Source of the DNA: Pelecanus crispus
Taxonomy: Eukaryota; Chordata; Aves; Pelecaniformes; Pelecanidae
Direction: 5' to 3'
DNA: 64,000 nt
Assembly: GCF_030463565.1 (NCBI RefSeq)
Contig: NC_134646.1
Coordinates: 68,341,710-68,405,709, forward strand
Shown: positions 1 through 10,400 of the stretch, in pieces
Layout of the letters: every line of letters starts with the position of its first letter
Position numbering within the stretch: the first letter of the stretch is position 1
Translations under genes and position numbers: made by a program
The notes under the pieces: generated by a model
Databases searched by the model: none
What the model saw: the letters and a program-made list of their open reading frames with translations, nothing else
Told to the model about the DNA's origin: nothing

Positions 1-1024
1 TAACATATAATAATATATAATTTATTGCTAACACTATTCACTTTAAATATATCACCAATTGGTTTGCAATATTACTGTAATGTAATATACACAAATTCAA
101 TACATACTGCTCTCCTTAGTGAAATGTATAGTGGTATTTAGCAGTGCAATTATTATAATTCCCAAATACAACAATTTTCAAAATTCTGCTCCAAATCACA
201 TAGAAATCAGAAAAAAAAAAAGATAAAAATTATAGATGCCTCTCATACAAACACAGAAGATGCTCCCTTTGCAAAGTTACTTATTTTGATAAATATCAAG
301 AAATATTTTCCTCAAATAACAATTAGTAAGGGAAATCAGTTGAAAGAAAATCATATTGGAATTCATCAGTTACTCCTAAGATACAGATAAAGGCTATGTA
401 TTACTGATTACTCTATACATGTATATACATGTAATAATGATTACTTATTTTTTTTTAAGTAATTCTGCATCCACTTGACAAAACACTAAAGTGTTTATTG
501 TCTAGGCAAATATATAATAGACAAAAGTAACTTAAAATACCACAAACTATTACTTACAAGTAGTTTTGTTACTATCTGATATTGCTGACAACTACAGAAT
601 TGGAATATTCAAGAAAATGTTGTCACACTACTTACTTCAGACAAAAAAAGACTGTAAGATGTCTACTTACTAAAATGGCACTAATTTTATTATCTTCCTT
701 AGTAGGGAGAAGTAAACACCATCGCATGAAGAAATCAGCTTCTCTCATGAAAGAGGTTTAGCAAACCAAATCTGCAAATACCTAGCTATTCTTTAAAAAT
801 GCAGCTTCAGTATTAACACAGCATAAAAAAAGAAACAAGACGATTTCAAAGACATAGAAAATCGCTCTGTGCTTTGAAAAGAGTTAAGTATCAGAAATCT
901 TTGCAGAAATGAATGGAATCAAACAGCCTAACTAAAAGATCAAACATGAATAGATGTATTTCAATCTGTGTAATTCTACCTAACCATAATATATATAGTA
1001 AAAAAATAAATAAAACCAACACAC
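1..1024 (-). other. PACRGL intron (continues off the left edge)
   Basis: AT-rich intronic sequence. I searched the minus strand for the next PACRGL exon, which follows IPCR in the human protein, and did not find it. No repeat family or other gene was recognised. Confidence 0.6.
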
Positions 1025-1092
1025 CTGCATGGAATGCCACCTTTAGCATATATAGCAGCAAATGCAGAAGGTGGTCGAGAATGAGCACCAAA
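1025..1092 (-). CDS. PACRGL: PACRGL second coding exon
   Basis: This 68-nt exon is bounded by a T-tract acceptor ending CAG (AG at 1094-1093) and a GTGTGT donor at 1024. It translates to FGAHSRPPSAFAAIYAKGG followed by IPCR, with the last codon split after AG. The stretch SAFAAIYxKGGIPCR is the strongly conserved opening of the PACRG/PACRGL core. An in-frame readthrough in other frames gives a hydrophobic shadow that is not real. Confidence 0.93.
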
Positions 1093-3387
1093 CTGTGAGG
1101 ACAAAAAAAAAAAAAAAAAAGCATTATTTATTCATAACAGCAATGTTTGATAACTATTTTGGATGTGTTAAAACTGCAGTTTACCAAAAAAGGAACTTAG
1201 TCATATATTTCTAAAACTAACAAAAAAAAGAACTACAGCTATGAGGTGGAAAACATACATTTGGTATGTTTATCAGAAAACTGCTTTTCAGAATTGTCTG
1301 GCTAGGAAGTTGTAAAAATTAGTAAATAACATAGAATCAGTGCTCTCCTGATGAAATACCCTTATTTTTCTATTTTCTCTTGCAAATCTTAACACTGAAG
1401 TCTTACGGGTTCTCTCCTTAACAGATTAAGGACGTCTCACTTCCCTGATGCTCTTACTGTTGTTATACTGGTAACATGCAGAAGGCAGATTTCCTCCAAT
1501 TCCACCTTGATCCAAGTATAGACAAAAGTACAAGGTGGCAAGATGTGGGAGAAACACCAAATGTTGGGCAAGATGGTATGAGGGCACTGGAAATCAGCGG
1601 GGAGGTTCCCACTGGGTGAGAATCTAGGAAGGACTCACTGTAGAAGGAAACCAGGAGCTTCACGGGAGGAAAGCCCACACAAAGTTTTTTTTATCATATA
1701 CATGCTTCTTATGCATATGAACTATGATATTATTTATTAGCATGATCATTCAATGCTACTTTCCAGATTAAACATCTTATCACAAAGCACATAGCAGGAA
1801 GTACCATGAAATCTTAATTTTTATCTTTCAAGTGTTTGAACGTGTATAAACATTGTTAAAATTGCATGCATGTTTTCACAACTTCTTGGCTTAATTAAGT
1901 CATTGTACTACTTGCAAAAAGGTTTCAAGAAAAAAAATGCCCACATGAAAGTATTTAGCCTCTGTTTATGGCAAACTACTACCTCAACAAAGTATTCCCA
2001 CATTTAGTTTCTTTTCCAAAAAGTCTGTGACATTACTAATTGTTTGGCTGATAACGGCCCGGTGGTGAGCTATAATTCACCCCCTCAAAGCTGGTTCTCT
2101 AGGCGCAGGACTTCTGTGAAATAAAAACTCCTTTCATCAGTCTTCCGAGAGCCCAAATTCTTCCCAAAGTATTACATATTCACAGTACTTGGGAGTTTCA
2201 AGTAATACTCACTAGCAATTAAGTTGCTAGATTTTATGAGGTCTAGCTATCTTCAAGATGCTACCTGATTCTTGGTTTCATTGCATAACTGAGATTAGTT
2301 CCTCTAAAGGAGCAAGTACCAAAATTTATAACTATACCAAAAAAGCCCCAACCCTTTTTAACTCTTACCTCTAAATCTCTTTTCAGGGCAAAAGTATATG
2401 GAAAACAAAAAAGTTACCATCTAAGCCACAGCTGTACCAAACCCCTTTTTTTAAAGAAACAAACATGTTACACCTCCGGCATTTGAGCTTAGAAATTAGG
2501 GAACGTATGATTAATAACAAAAGTTTAGTTTAAATTTACAAAACAGGACAAGAAGAAGCATGTTCTGCATGCATTTCATAAAGTAAGGAAATTTCTTCCA
2601 ACAAGAGATCTGTTTTAAACAAACAAACAGAAAACCCACTGTCATGGTTTAACCCCAGCTGGCAACTAAGCCCCACACAGCTGCTCACTTACTCCCCCAT
2701 GGTGGGATGGGGAGACAATCAGAATAGTAAAAGTGAGAGAACTCATGGGATGAGATAAAGACAGTTTAATAGGTAAAGCAAAAGATGCGCACGCAAGCAA
2801 AGCAAAACAGGGAATTCATTCACTGCTACCCATCAGCAGGCAGGTGTTCAGCCATCTCCAGGAAAGTAGGGCTCCAGCACGTGTAATGGCTACTTAGGAA
2901 GACATAACGCCAAATGCCCCCGCCACTTCCTTTTCCTTCCCCCAGCTTTATATACTGAGCATGATGTCATATGGTGTGGAATATCCCTTTGGTCAGTTGG
3001 GGTCAGCTGTCCCAGCTGTGTCACCTCCCAACTCCTTGTGCACCCCCAGCCTGCTCGCTGGTGGGGTGGGGTGAGGAGCAGAAAAGGCTTTGGCCCTGTG
3101 TAAGCACTGCTCAGCAATAACGAAAATATCCCTGTATTATCAACACTGTTTCCAGCACAAATCCAGAACATAGCCCCATACTAGCTACTATGAATAAAAT
3201 TAACTCTATCCAGGCCAAAACCAGCACACACACCACCTATACATACCGGATCAATAGTTTTAGGATTCAGCTTGTCACTAGGCTTTGGCTGTGGTTTAAT
3301 TGCAGGTTCTGGAGAATGTGGCAAAGGAGAAGATGTCTTGCTTTTCTGTACTGCAGTCTTTGGTTTTATTTGGATGCCTGATGACAT
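1025..3387 (-). CDS. PACRGL: PACRGL (PACRG-like protein), 5' part of the coding region, two exons, continues beyond base 1
   Basis: Two exons on the minus strand join in phase (47 codons, then 22 codons plus 2 nt) to give the N-terminal part of PACRG-like protein. Seen in the sequence: the first exon ends in a PSDKLNPKTIDP motif at an intact GTATGT donor. The next exon opens with FGAHSRPPSAFAAIYAKGG after a CAG acceptor. From memory of human PACRGL, these correspond to PSDKLNPKTINP followed by FGEQSRVPSAFAAIYSKGG. The family is related to PACRG, an axonemal microtubule-associated protein; the role of PACRGL itself is poorly known. The armadillo-like helical part encoded by later exons is not in the window. 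The gene lies downstream of SLIT2 in the same orientation. Identification is strong; the start codon is less certain. Confidence 0.92.
1093..3246 (-). other. PACRGL intron between the two coding exons
   Basis: Intron defined by the donor at 3246 and the acceptor AG at 1094-1093. It contains the solo LTR at 2640-3228. The remainder (1093-2639) is AT-rich with no recognisable gene. A stretch near 2050-2160 has an AATAAA-type hexamer and could be an old LTR remnant, but this is not supportable. Confidence 0.8.
2640..3228 (-). mobile_element. Solo LTR of an avian endogenous retrovirus, in PACRGL intron
   Basis: On the minus strand it begins TGTGCTGGTTTTGGCC and ends in TGACA, matching the LTR at 18458-19047 along its length. 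Shared landmarks include the 'caaagggatattccacac'-type block, a TGATGTCA-like site before the promoter region, a TATA-like A/T stretch, an ATTAAA polyadenylation hexamer and a terminal CTGGGGTTAAACCATGACA-like end. Flanks are cccac (2635-2639) and cacac (3229-3233), a 5-bp target duplication with one mismatch. No internal retroviral sequence remains. It lies in the same orientation as PACRGL. Confidence 0.88.
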
Positions 3388-3404
3388 TCTTAGAACATTA
3401 ATCC
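3247..3404 (-). CDS. PACRGL: PACRGL first coding exon (coding 3387-3247)
   Basis: The acceptor is a T-rich tract ending in AG at 3406-3405; the donor is GTATGT at 3246-3241. The first in-frame ATG is at 3387-3385 and opens MSSGIQIKPKTAVQKSK. The exon's 17 nt upstream of it are also open (INVLR), so an upstream coding exon cannot be excluded. Human PACRGL, from memory, has about 25 more residues at the N-terminus. The segment is Pro/Ser/Lys-rich and looks unstructured. A solo LTR begins only 18 nt downstream of the exon end, within the following intron. Confidence 0.9.
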
Positions 3405-6013
3405 CTAGAATAGAAAAAGATTAAAAACACAAAATAGTTTTCATTCCTATGTGACAGAATATCAAGGGTTAGAAACCCAGGGTCCAAAGACTGACACGAA
3501 CAATCAATCAAGAAATTCTGAATAAGTGTACTAGAAAAGAAATGCTTATTCTTATATATCCCAAGGATTGCATAGGATAATTTTGACAGTCTTGTCACTC
3601 CATCTTTCAAATGCACACATCTCCTAATCCTGCGTTGCTCCCCTTTACTTCTGCACTTTAAGAGCTGCAGCAAAATTGAAATTAGCTACAGTCTGCCTTT
3701 AGGGTAGCCTACAGAAATTCCAGCAGCAATACAGTGCTCAGCAGAACAGCCCAGAGTGAAATAGGCTGGTTGGGTACAGTTACAGCAGAAGACAGTAACA
3801 ATTTGAGGAATGGACAGGATGAAGGAATGAACACAAGAGCAAGTAGATTCAGGACACAAAACCCAAAGCAGAATCAATAAAAGAAGAGAAAAGAAATGTA
3901 AAGTATGAAAGAAAGAACACAGAAAATGAATTCCAATTCCAGTAGGAAGAATGAAAGTATTTTGTTAAAAAGATTGCAAAAATAACTTTCTGTATGCATC
4001 CTTAAATACTGATCTAGGTACACATATCTTCTAAAAGTTAATGCAGCAGTTACATGTGTTATTATATATGTACGTAATAGCGTTAAAATGTCCTTAATAA
4101 AAATAATAGTCTACTGCCTATTTAACATACCAAACCTGACACTATGATGGATAATATAAATTATTCCTGGGAAAAGACAGGTTTCCAAAAGTTAATAAAT
4201 TATAAGGTGTGAAAATCCTAGTTTTGAATATTATTAATGTTCAGTAATTTATTCTGTCATGTACTCCAGATAGAGAAAACAATTTAGTAAATAAGAAATT
4301 ACATTCCTTTAGTAAACAAGAAATGACACTATATAGAAATGAAAACAATAGGAAGCCAGTTAAACAATACACATAAACAAACATTGCCTCAAGGATGAGT
4401 AGGGTGCTTGCCATCCAGCCATCACCTTTCACAAGTTGATGACATCTGTTTTTGTCAACGACTTCATTAAATTCCAAATACTGGGGTCAGGATGAACGAG
4501 AGAGGCAGACTTTTTTTTTTTCCACACTACTTCCACTCCCGAAGCTCTATAAGCCACCTGCCCTAATCTCTGGCAGAATCTTGTACATGCAGTCCTTGTT
4601 GTTTAGCTTGGTTCTTCTAATTCTTCCCTCCAGACAGAACTTCCAGTCAGGTACTTTTGTTATTATCTAAATACTAAATCTTTAGGATTATGACTTCTTA
4701 CTAGAAGCAGAAATAAGACCCCAGCACTTGTGTAGATATGCTATGTCCTTTAGACTTGTAGAAAGAATTAAATGTGGCACCTAAGTTTTACTGCATGTTG
4801 AGAAACAACATATAGTAATGATTACCAAATTAGCTAAAATACAAATACAAAGCAAAACTAAAATTGAAAGTTTAAATCAATACTTCTTTACTGATGATTT
4901 CATCAGAACTAGTGACTCAAATCAGTTCACCCACTGTACATCTTTGTTTCTCTTTCCTACCATTTTCAGAATATGCCTGTCTCCAGTGACAGTCTTTTAA
5001 AAAGAAGCACTAACATACTACAATTAGACAAAAGTCTTTTCAGAACACACAAAAACTTAAATGACACAGGAACTATTGTGTTCATAAAATGCAAATCATT
5101 AAAACCAGAAATAATTTGAAGCCCTAAAAGACAAACAATAACAAAGAAAGAAAATTTACTGATTTTGTAAGTGCCAGCTTATTAGCACAAAATTCTAATC
5201 ATATTAGAGTTAGAAAACACATTTCTAGCTATCAGAAAAATAAGTTCTTGACATTAGCATTCTATATCACAAAATAGTGCTATCAGTGTCAAACTTTAAA
5301 ATGTACAATTGCTCACAATGCAAACAGTCATCTTGCCAATAACAGCATAAATATTTTTCTCAGAAAAGTGTTCAGAAGTAATTCAGGTGTATTCAAATTC
5401 TTTTCTCTTCCAAGAAGTAATCAAGATACATGCTAAGGACTTTACTAAGTCCTAACTAATGACAAAATCTAGCTGGATTTCAAAAGTTGCTGGTTGTACC
5501 ATCGGAGAAAGTAAAAAATAAAAGGTGTTACAACCATCAGGAACAATGTTAGTCCTTTGTGACAAAAGTAAAGATAGGAGTTAAGGACAGTGATAACGGT
5601 TTTGTAAAAATGTAACTGAGATAACATGCCTATATGTGTTGCCAGAGCAGGAGGTGGAAGAGAGTGGGAAAAGGACTTTTCATAAGGAGGTCTCAGTCTT
5701 CAGAGCAAGATGAAAGGTCTTGTGTAGTCAAGAGCTGGGAGTCACGTGCATCTGTTGAGAGATCAGACAGCAGAAGTATAGTTGTGAATCAAACAAGTGA
5801 CATACAAGGCTTGATACAGAAGTGAACCATCCTACTGGCAGATGACAGACTTCAAGCAAAGGACAGAAATCCTTAAATAGAAATGGGAAAAGCACCTTTA
5901 AAAGACATCTTTCAAAGGAGGAAAAGTGCGGCCTGGAGTTTGGGTTCTAGAAGTCACTTAAGAAAGGCGGAATGGAAGTAAGTAGGATTTTCAAGGCGAG
6001 GTTGCTCCCTTAC
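3405..6013 (-). other. Probable PACRGL first intron
   Basis: AT-rich DNA between a CpG-island exon donor (GTAAGG at 6013-6008) and the acceptor of the first coding exon. No convincing exon or repeat family was seen. The length and position suit a first intron, but I cannot prove the splice. Confidence 0.55.
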
Positions 6014-6741
6014 CCTGGTGAGTGTCAACTCTCCCGGAGTGCAGCTAGGGCAGAGAAAGGAAGAGAGAAGGGGCATCAAGCACCGTACTCGCCAGGAGGC
6101 TCAAACAGCAAAAGCTCTGGCAAGTTACCACAGAGCCGCCAGACCCACCCTCACAAACACCGTGGGACATCAAAAGACCCTGCGAGATAAGGAGGAGGGA
6201 CACGCACGTCCCTCCTCGGGCCCTTCTCCCCTCCCCACAGCTCCCACTCTCTCGCAGGGAAGCCCAGGTCAAGGCGGCCAGAGGGGAGCGCCGGGCCGGT
6301 GGGCAGCGGTCCCCAGCCTTCTTACGGGCCCCTCGGGAAGGGCGGCCGCTCAGCGCCCCGAGGCCTCGCTGCGGGGCTGCGCCGCTGCCTGGCGGCGACA
6401 CGCAGGGCCCGGCCCGGCCCGACCCAGCGCTACCGCCCGGCCGCACCGACAGCCCCTGAGCTGCGGGCGGGCCGCTCCGCGCCCGGCGACGCTTCCTGCC
6501 GGTTGCCAGGGAAACTACGGGCCGCCGAGAGCCCAATCTTCCTCCCCGGCGCGGGCGGTGAGGCGGGCGCATGCGCGGCGGGGGGCGGGCGGTGGCGCGG
6601 CGCCCCCCAGCGGCGGAGGGGACGTGGCTGCCCCGCGGCGAGGCCTGGGGGCTTCTCCCGGGGCTTCTCCCGGGGCTTCTCCCGGGGCACCGTCCTGCCC
6701 CGCTGGAAGCGGCGGTGGCGGGTCTGCCGGGCCAGCTTAGA
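6014..6741 (-). promoter_or_regulatory. PACRGL: CpG-island promoter and probable non-coding first exon of PACRGL
   Basis: From about 6200 to 6735 the base composition changes abruptly from AT-rich to very GC- and CpG-rich, with many GGCG/CCGC boxes and no TATA box. This is typical of a housekeeping vertebrate promoter. It sits upstream of the PACRGL coding exons on the minus strand. A good donor (CCAGG then GTAAGG) ends a candidate first exon at 6014; spliced to the exon at 3404 it leaves the ATG at 3387 as first usable start. A pyrimidine-rich acceptor-like CCCTAG just upstream (about 6051) means the short segment 6050-6014 could instead be an internal exon. The exact TSS is not visible. Long open frames on both strands here are a by-product of GC content. 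Confidence 0.7.
6649..6690. repeat. 12-bp minisatellite in the CpG island
   Basis: Three perfect tandem copies of gggcttctcccg (6649-6684) followed by a partial copy. It lies near the distal edge of the PACRGL CpG island. The unit is a multiple of three, which is why open frames run through it in every frame. Confidence 0.9.
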
Positions 6742-7410
6742 CTCATAGAATCATAGAATCGTTTAGGTTGGAAAAGACCTTTAAGATCATCCAGTCCAAC
6801 CATTAACCTACACTACCAAGTCTACTCTAAACCAATCAAGGGTAGACTAGACTAAACCATGTCCCCAAGTGCCACAGCTACCCATTTTTTGAACACTTCC
6901 AGGGATGGTGACTCCACCACTTCTCTGGGCTGCCTGTTGCAATGCTTGACCACCCTTTCCGTAAAGAAATTTTTCCTAATTTCCAGTCTAAACCTCCCCT
7001 GGCGCAGCTTGAGCCCACTTCCTCTTGTCCTATCACTAACTACTTGGGAGAAGAGCCCAACACCCACCTCCCTACAACCTCCTTTCAGGTAGTTGTAGAG
7101 AGCGATAAGGTCTCCCCTCAGCCTCCTCTTCTCCAGACTAAACAATCCCAGTTCCCTCAGCCGCTTCTCATAAGGCCTGTGCTCCAGACCCTTCACCAGC
7201 CTTGTTGCCCTTCTCTGGACACGCTCCAGCACCTCAATGTCTTTCTTGTATTGAGGGGCCCAAAACTGGACACAGTATTCCAGGTGCGGCCTCACCAGCG
7301 CCGAGTACAGGGGCACAATCACCTCCCTGCTCCTGCTGGCCACAGCATTCCTGATACAGGCCAGGATGCTGTTGGCCTTCTTGGCCACCTGGGCACACTG
7401 CTTGGCCGCT
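6742..7410 (-). mobile_element. CR1 LINE, 5'-truncated copy with an open ORF2 tail
   Basis: The minus strand carries a 178-codon open frame (7388-6852). It reads as the C-terminal end of CR1 ORF2, downstream of the reverse transcriptase core, including [20 protein letters not shown] and [20 protein letters not shown]. It is followed by the CR1 3' UTR and the terminal ATTCTATG-type octamer repeat (6742-6760). The 5' end is truncated, as is usual. The lack of stops suggests a fairly young copy. GC-rich host DNA lies on both sides (to 6741 and from about 7411), so the insertion appears to sit inside the PACRGL CpG island. Confidence 0.95.
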
Positions 7411-10400
7411 GGGAAGTGCCGGGGAGCTGAGGCACCGTCTTCAGCTAATCGGAGCTTCAGTGCTTGCTGAAGAAAGAGAGAAATTAGATTAAAATGTTGA
7501 TTTTTTTCAACCTACCTTACATGTTTGCGAGTAGAACGGGGATGGTAATTTCTCAGGTGACATTGGCGCTCATTTTTTTCACTTTCTTAATAGCTTCCTG
7601 GGGAAAACAGGATTTGGGAAAGATTGCATTTTGCTTTTATTTTTATGTGACAGAAGTTTGGCTTTCAGGGATGGGGCCACATTCCCGTTTGCAACCATTT
7701 TTCTTCCAAGTACAGTGTTAGAAAGTTAATTTTTAGCTTCTTTCTTCAGATAACCTACTCATACGATACTGGAATCTGTGTCACGAATACGGTGTTTATT
7801 CATACACCATCACATCTGAACATGGTAAATGACCTTTTGCAGACTGTATTCATCATCAGAGTTCTTTCCTGCTTTCTTTAAGAGACGTGTTTATTCTTGC
7901 ATGCACTCAGCAGTAAATCAAGATGTTTTCTTGGTTTGCTTAAATTGTGTGGGGTGCAATCTTGCCACCATTGCCTTCTTTCTCACTTCTGTAATTTGTA
8001 ACGAGGAACTGAATGGGACTTTAAGAAATGGGTAAGAGAGCCTATTCTGTTGGTTTTCCACAAAAAAAAACAGGAGAATGCACTGAGTGTGGAAAAGTAG
8101 TTGTTGACTATTTGAAAACTACTATCGGCATTCGATTTTGGCCAATGCTGTCATTAGCTTATCCAACATAAACAGTTTGTATCTGCCAATAGTGGGAAGT
8201 TGTGAGTGAGGACGTTTGCAGAGTTAAAATAGGGCTGCATAATTGAATGCCTTTGAAATGCATTAGTTCAAGAGACCTTTTGGAAATACAGAAGGAAAAA
8301 ATGAGAAAAATAATGCTGGAGAAGGGAACATTTTTATTTCTAAGCATTTTAACTAAACCCAACAGACATTACAGTACTTTCACAAAATTATTTTACTGTT
8401 CCACAATACTGAAGGCAATAGAGGAATGGATGCCTTTTTATCCATAAGTTTTGCAGGCTGGTAAATGATCTCAGAAAAATTCGATATTTGTAAAGCAGAC
8501 CATGCAAATCTTTGAAAATCACACTACAAAATGCAAACCAGCATGCTCATCTCCATAACGAGAAAACAGAACTGCTTTTCTGAGCAAGGTTTATTTTTAG
8601 TTCAGTCTTTCAGTATCATTTTATACATACAGCTGCTATAGTTGCTTCGTGAGTACAGAACAGACTACAGCTACATTCAAGCGTGGAAGAAAGTAGTAGT
8701 ACAATTCCTAAGTCAGTAGGAGGTATGAACTGCTGTGTTGCATGAAGCCAAATACCACTGATCAGCTCTGTGGTGTCAGCAGCTCCCACTGAGTTCCTGG
8801 AGGCGCAGAAACCATGGGGTTGTAAAAGGACAAGTAAGACTCCAGTCTCTGTGCAAGAGCAGGGCTTAGTTCAGAGTTCGCTCAGTTTCCTGAAAAATGC
8901 AAAATAAAAGTGTTACGGTGGTGTATATGGTATGACACGGAGTCCTGCTGTACTCTGAACGTTGAATATACGGACTGCACCGCTCGCCTTGTGCTGAGAT
9001 GTGTAAAATCAGGGTCTGAGAAATACCCGCTGAATTGGGATGCCTGATGGACGTGTCCCCCTCCATTTCATGTCTTGGGGCGTTTCATCACTCATTGGGA
9101 GAAATCACTACATCTGGCTCTCAGGGAATTGCCTTCATGCAAGGCTCTTTCAGCCATGAGGTGCTGCCCAGGGGTGCTGGCCTGGCTTTGGTGCAGCACC
9201 AGCGTATCGCTCCTCATGCTCGGGCACTCCGCACAAGGCATCGCTGCGTGCGTGCAGAGGCGCACCCTGGCCCTGCGCCCACGTCTGCAAGGCTCAAGCA
9301 CCTGAGTGCTGGGAATCTGCCTGTCGTGGGTGGGCTCGACCCTCTTGTGTGGGAGCCTAACTCTAAAATGATCCTAAATTCCTGGAATAGGGTAGGATGA
9401 AACTACACCCTTACAGATATCGGTTCCTAACTTGCAAGATATTTTAAGAGTTAGGAAAAGAGAAGTGCTGAGGTTAAACACGTGTTCAGCCCCTTCTGAT
9501 TCCCACGATACAATCTTAAAATGTTTTTTATTACACTTTTCCTATGAATTTGCAGATCCCCTGCTCCTTGAGTACCTTCCACATTATTATACCTGGCCTT
9601 GGGTTTTTTAAGATCTAAGACATGGGGAGTATGGGTCAAAATACTTGTAATAAAATGTGTGTGTTTAAAATAAAATACTTTTCATACTGTGTCCCACTAT
9701 TTTTGATAGTTGTAATAGGTACTAGTCTGCAACATTTTAAACATTTGGTGGATGAACAATTTAGAAGGAAAAATACTGTAAGGTCTCTATGGTATATAGA
9801 TCAACAAAACATGACAGATTATAGCATTTTTCTAAAATGTGATGATACCGCTTTGTAGTCTTAAATATGGTGTCATGAGCTACTATTATTAGTGTATGCT
9901 TGTATAGCATTAGCTCCAGTTATTGTGAGTCCCTCCGTTATGTATTTTTTAGTTTAATTTAACTGTCAGGAACCTTTGTAAAAGACAAAAATATTAATAA
10001 TTTGCAAGGTGTTTTTATCATGAAAAGAAATGGGGTCACTTATATGTATGTGAGCGTGTTCAGGTGAGATACAGAAATCCGAAAATGAAAGCTAACTCTG
10101 GACTGATTACTTTTTCATAATAACAATACTCAACTAATTTAAATAGAACCAATGGTTAATTAATTATCTATTACTGCTGATAAAACCAATATGCAATTTG
10201 ACTTCTTTTTTCATTAGTCACAGTTAAATAGTTAATTACTGAGGGGGTGGAGAATTCACCAAAGCGAACTGGATTCTGAGGCTTATGCAATGAAAACTGA
10301 GGCTTATTGGAATATGGCTAATTAAAAGAACATCACATAAACCAGTCATGTGTTAGATCTTTTTGTCTGAGCATATTTATACCTTTGTTAAGCTGATTTG

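Noticed and set aside
891..1124. Leu/Phe-rich 77-residue frame overlapping the PACRGL exon
   Set aside because: It is in the wrong frame over the real 68-nt PACRGL exon and its polypyrimidine tract; the correct frame gives the conserved SAFAAIY motif.
2041..2160. Possible old LTR remnant (aataaaaactcctttcatc followed by a promoter-distal-like motif)
   Set aside because: Only a short stretch looks LTR-like, with no second boundary, no target duplication and no match to the other LTRs in the window.
6018..6803. Long open frames on both strands (up to 252 codons) across the CpG island
   Set aside because: They overlap in several frames, follow GC composition and the 12-bp repeat, resemble no family, and one runs into CR1 sequence. 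They are by-products of low stop-codon frequency.
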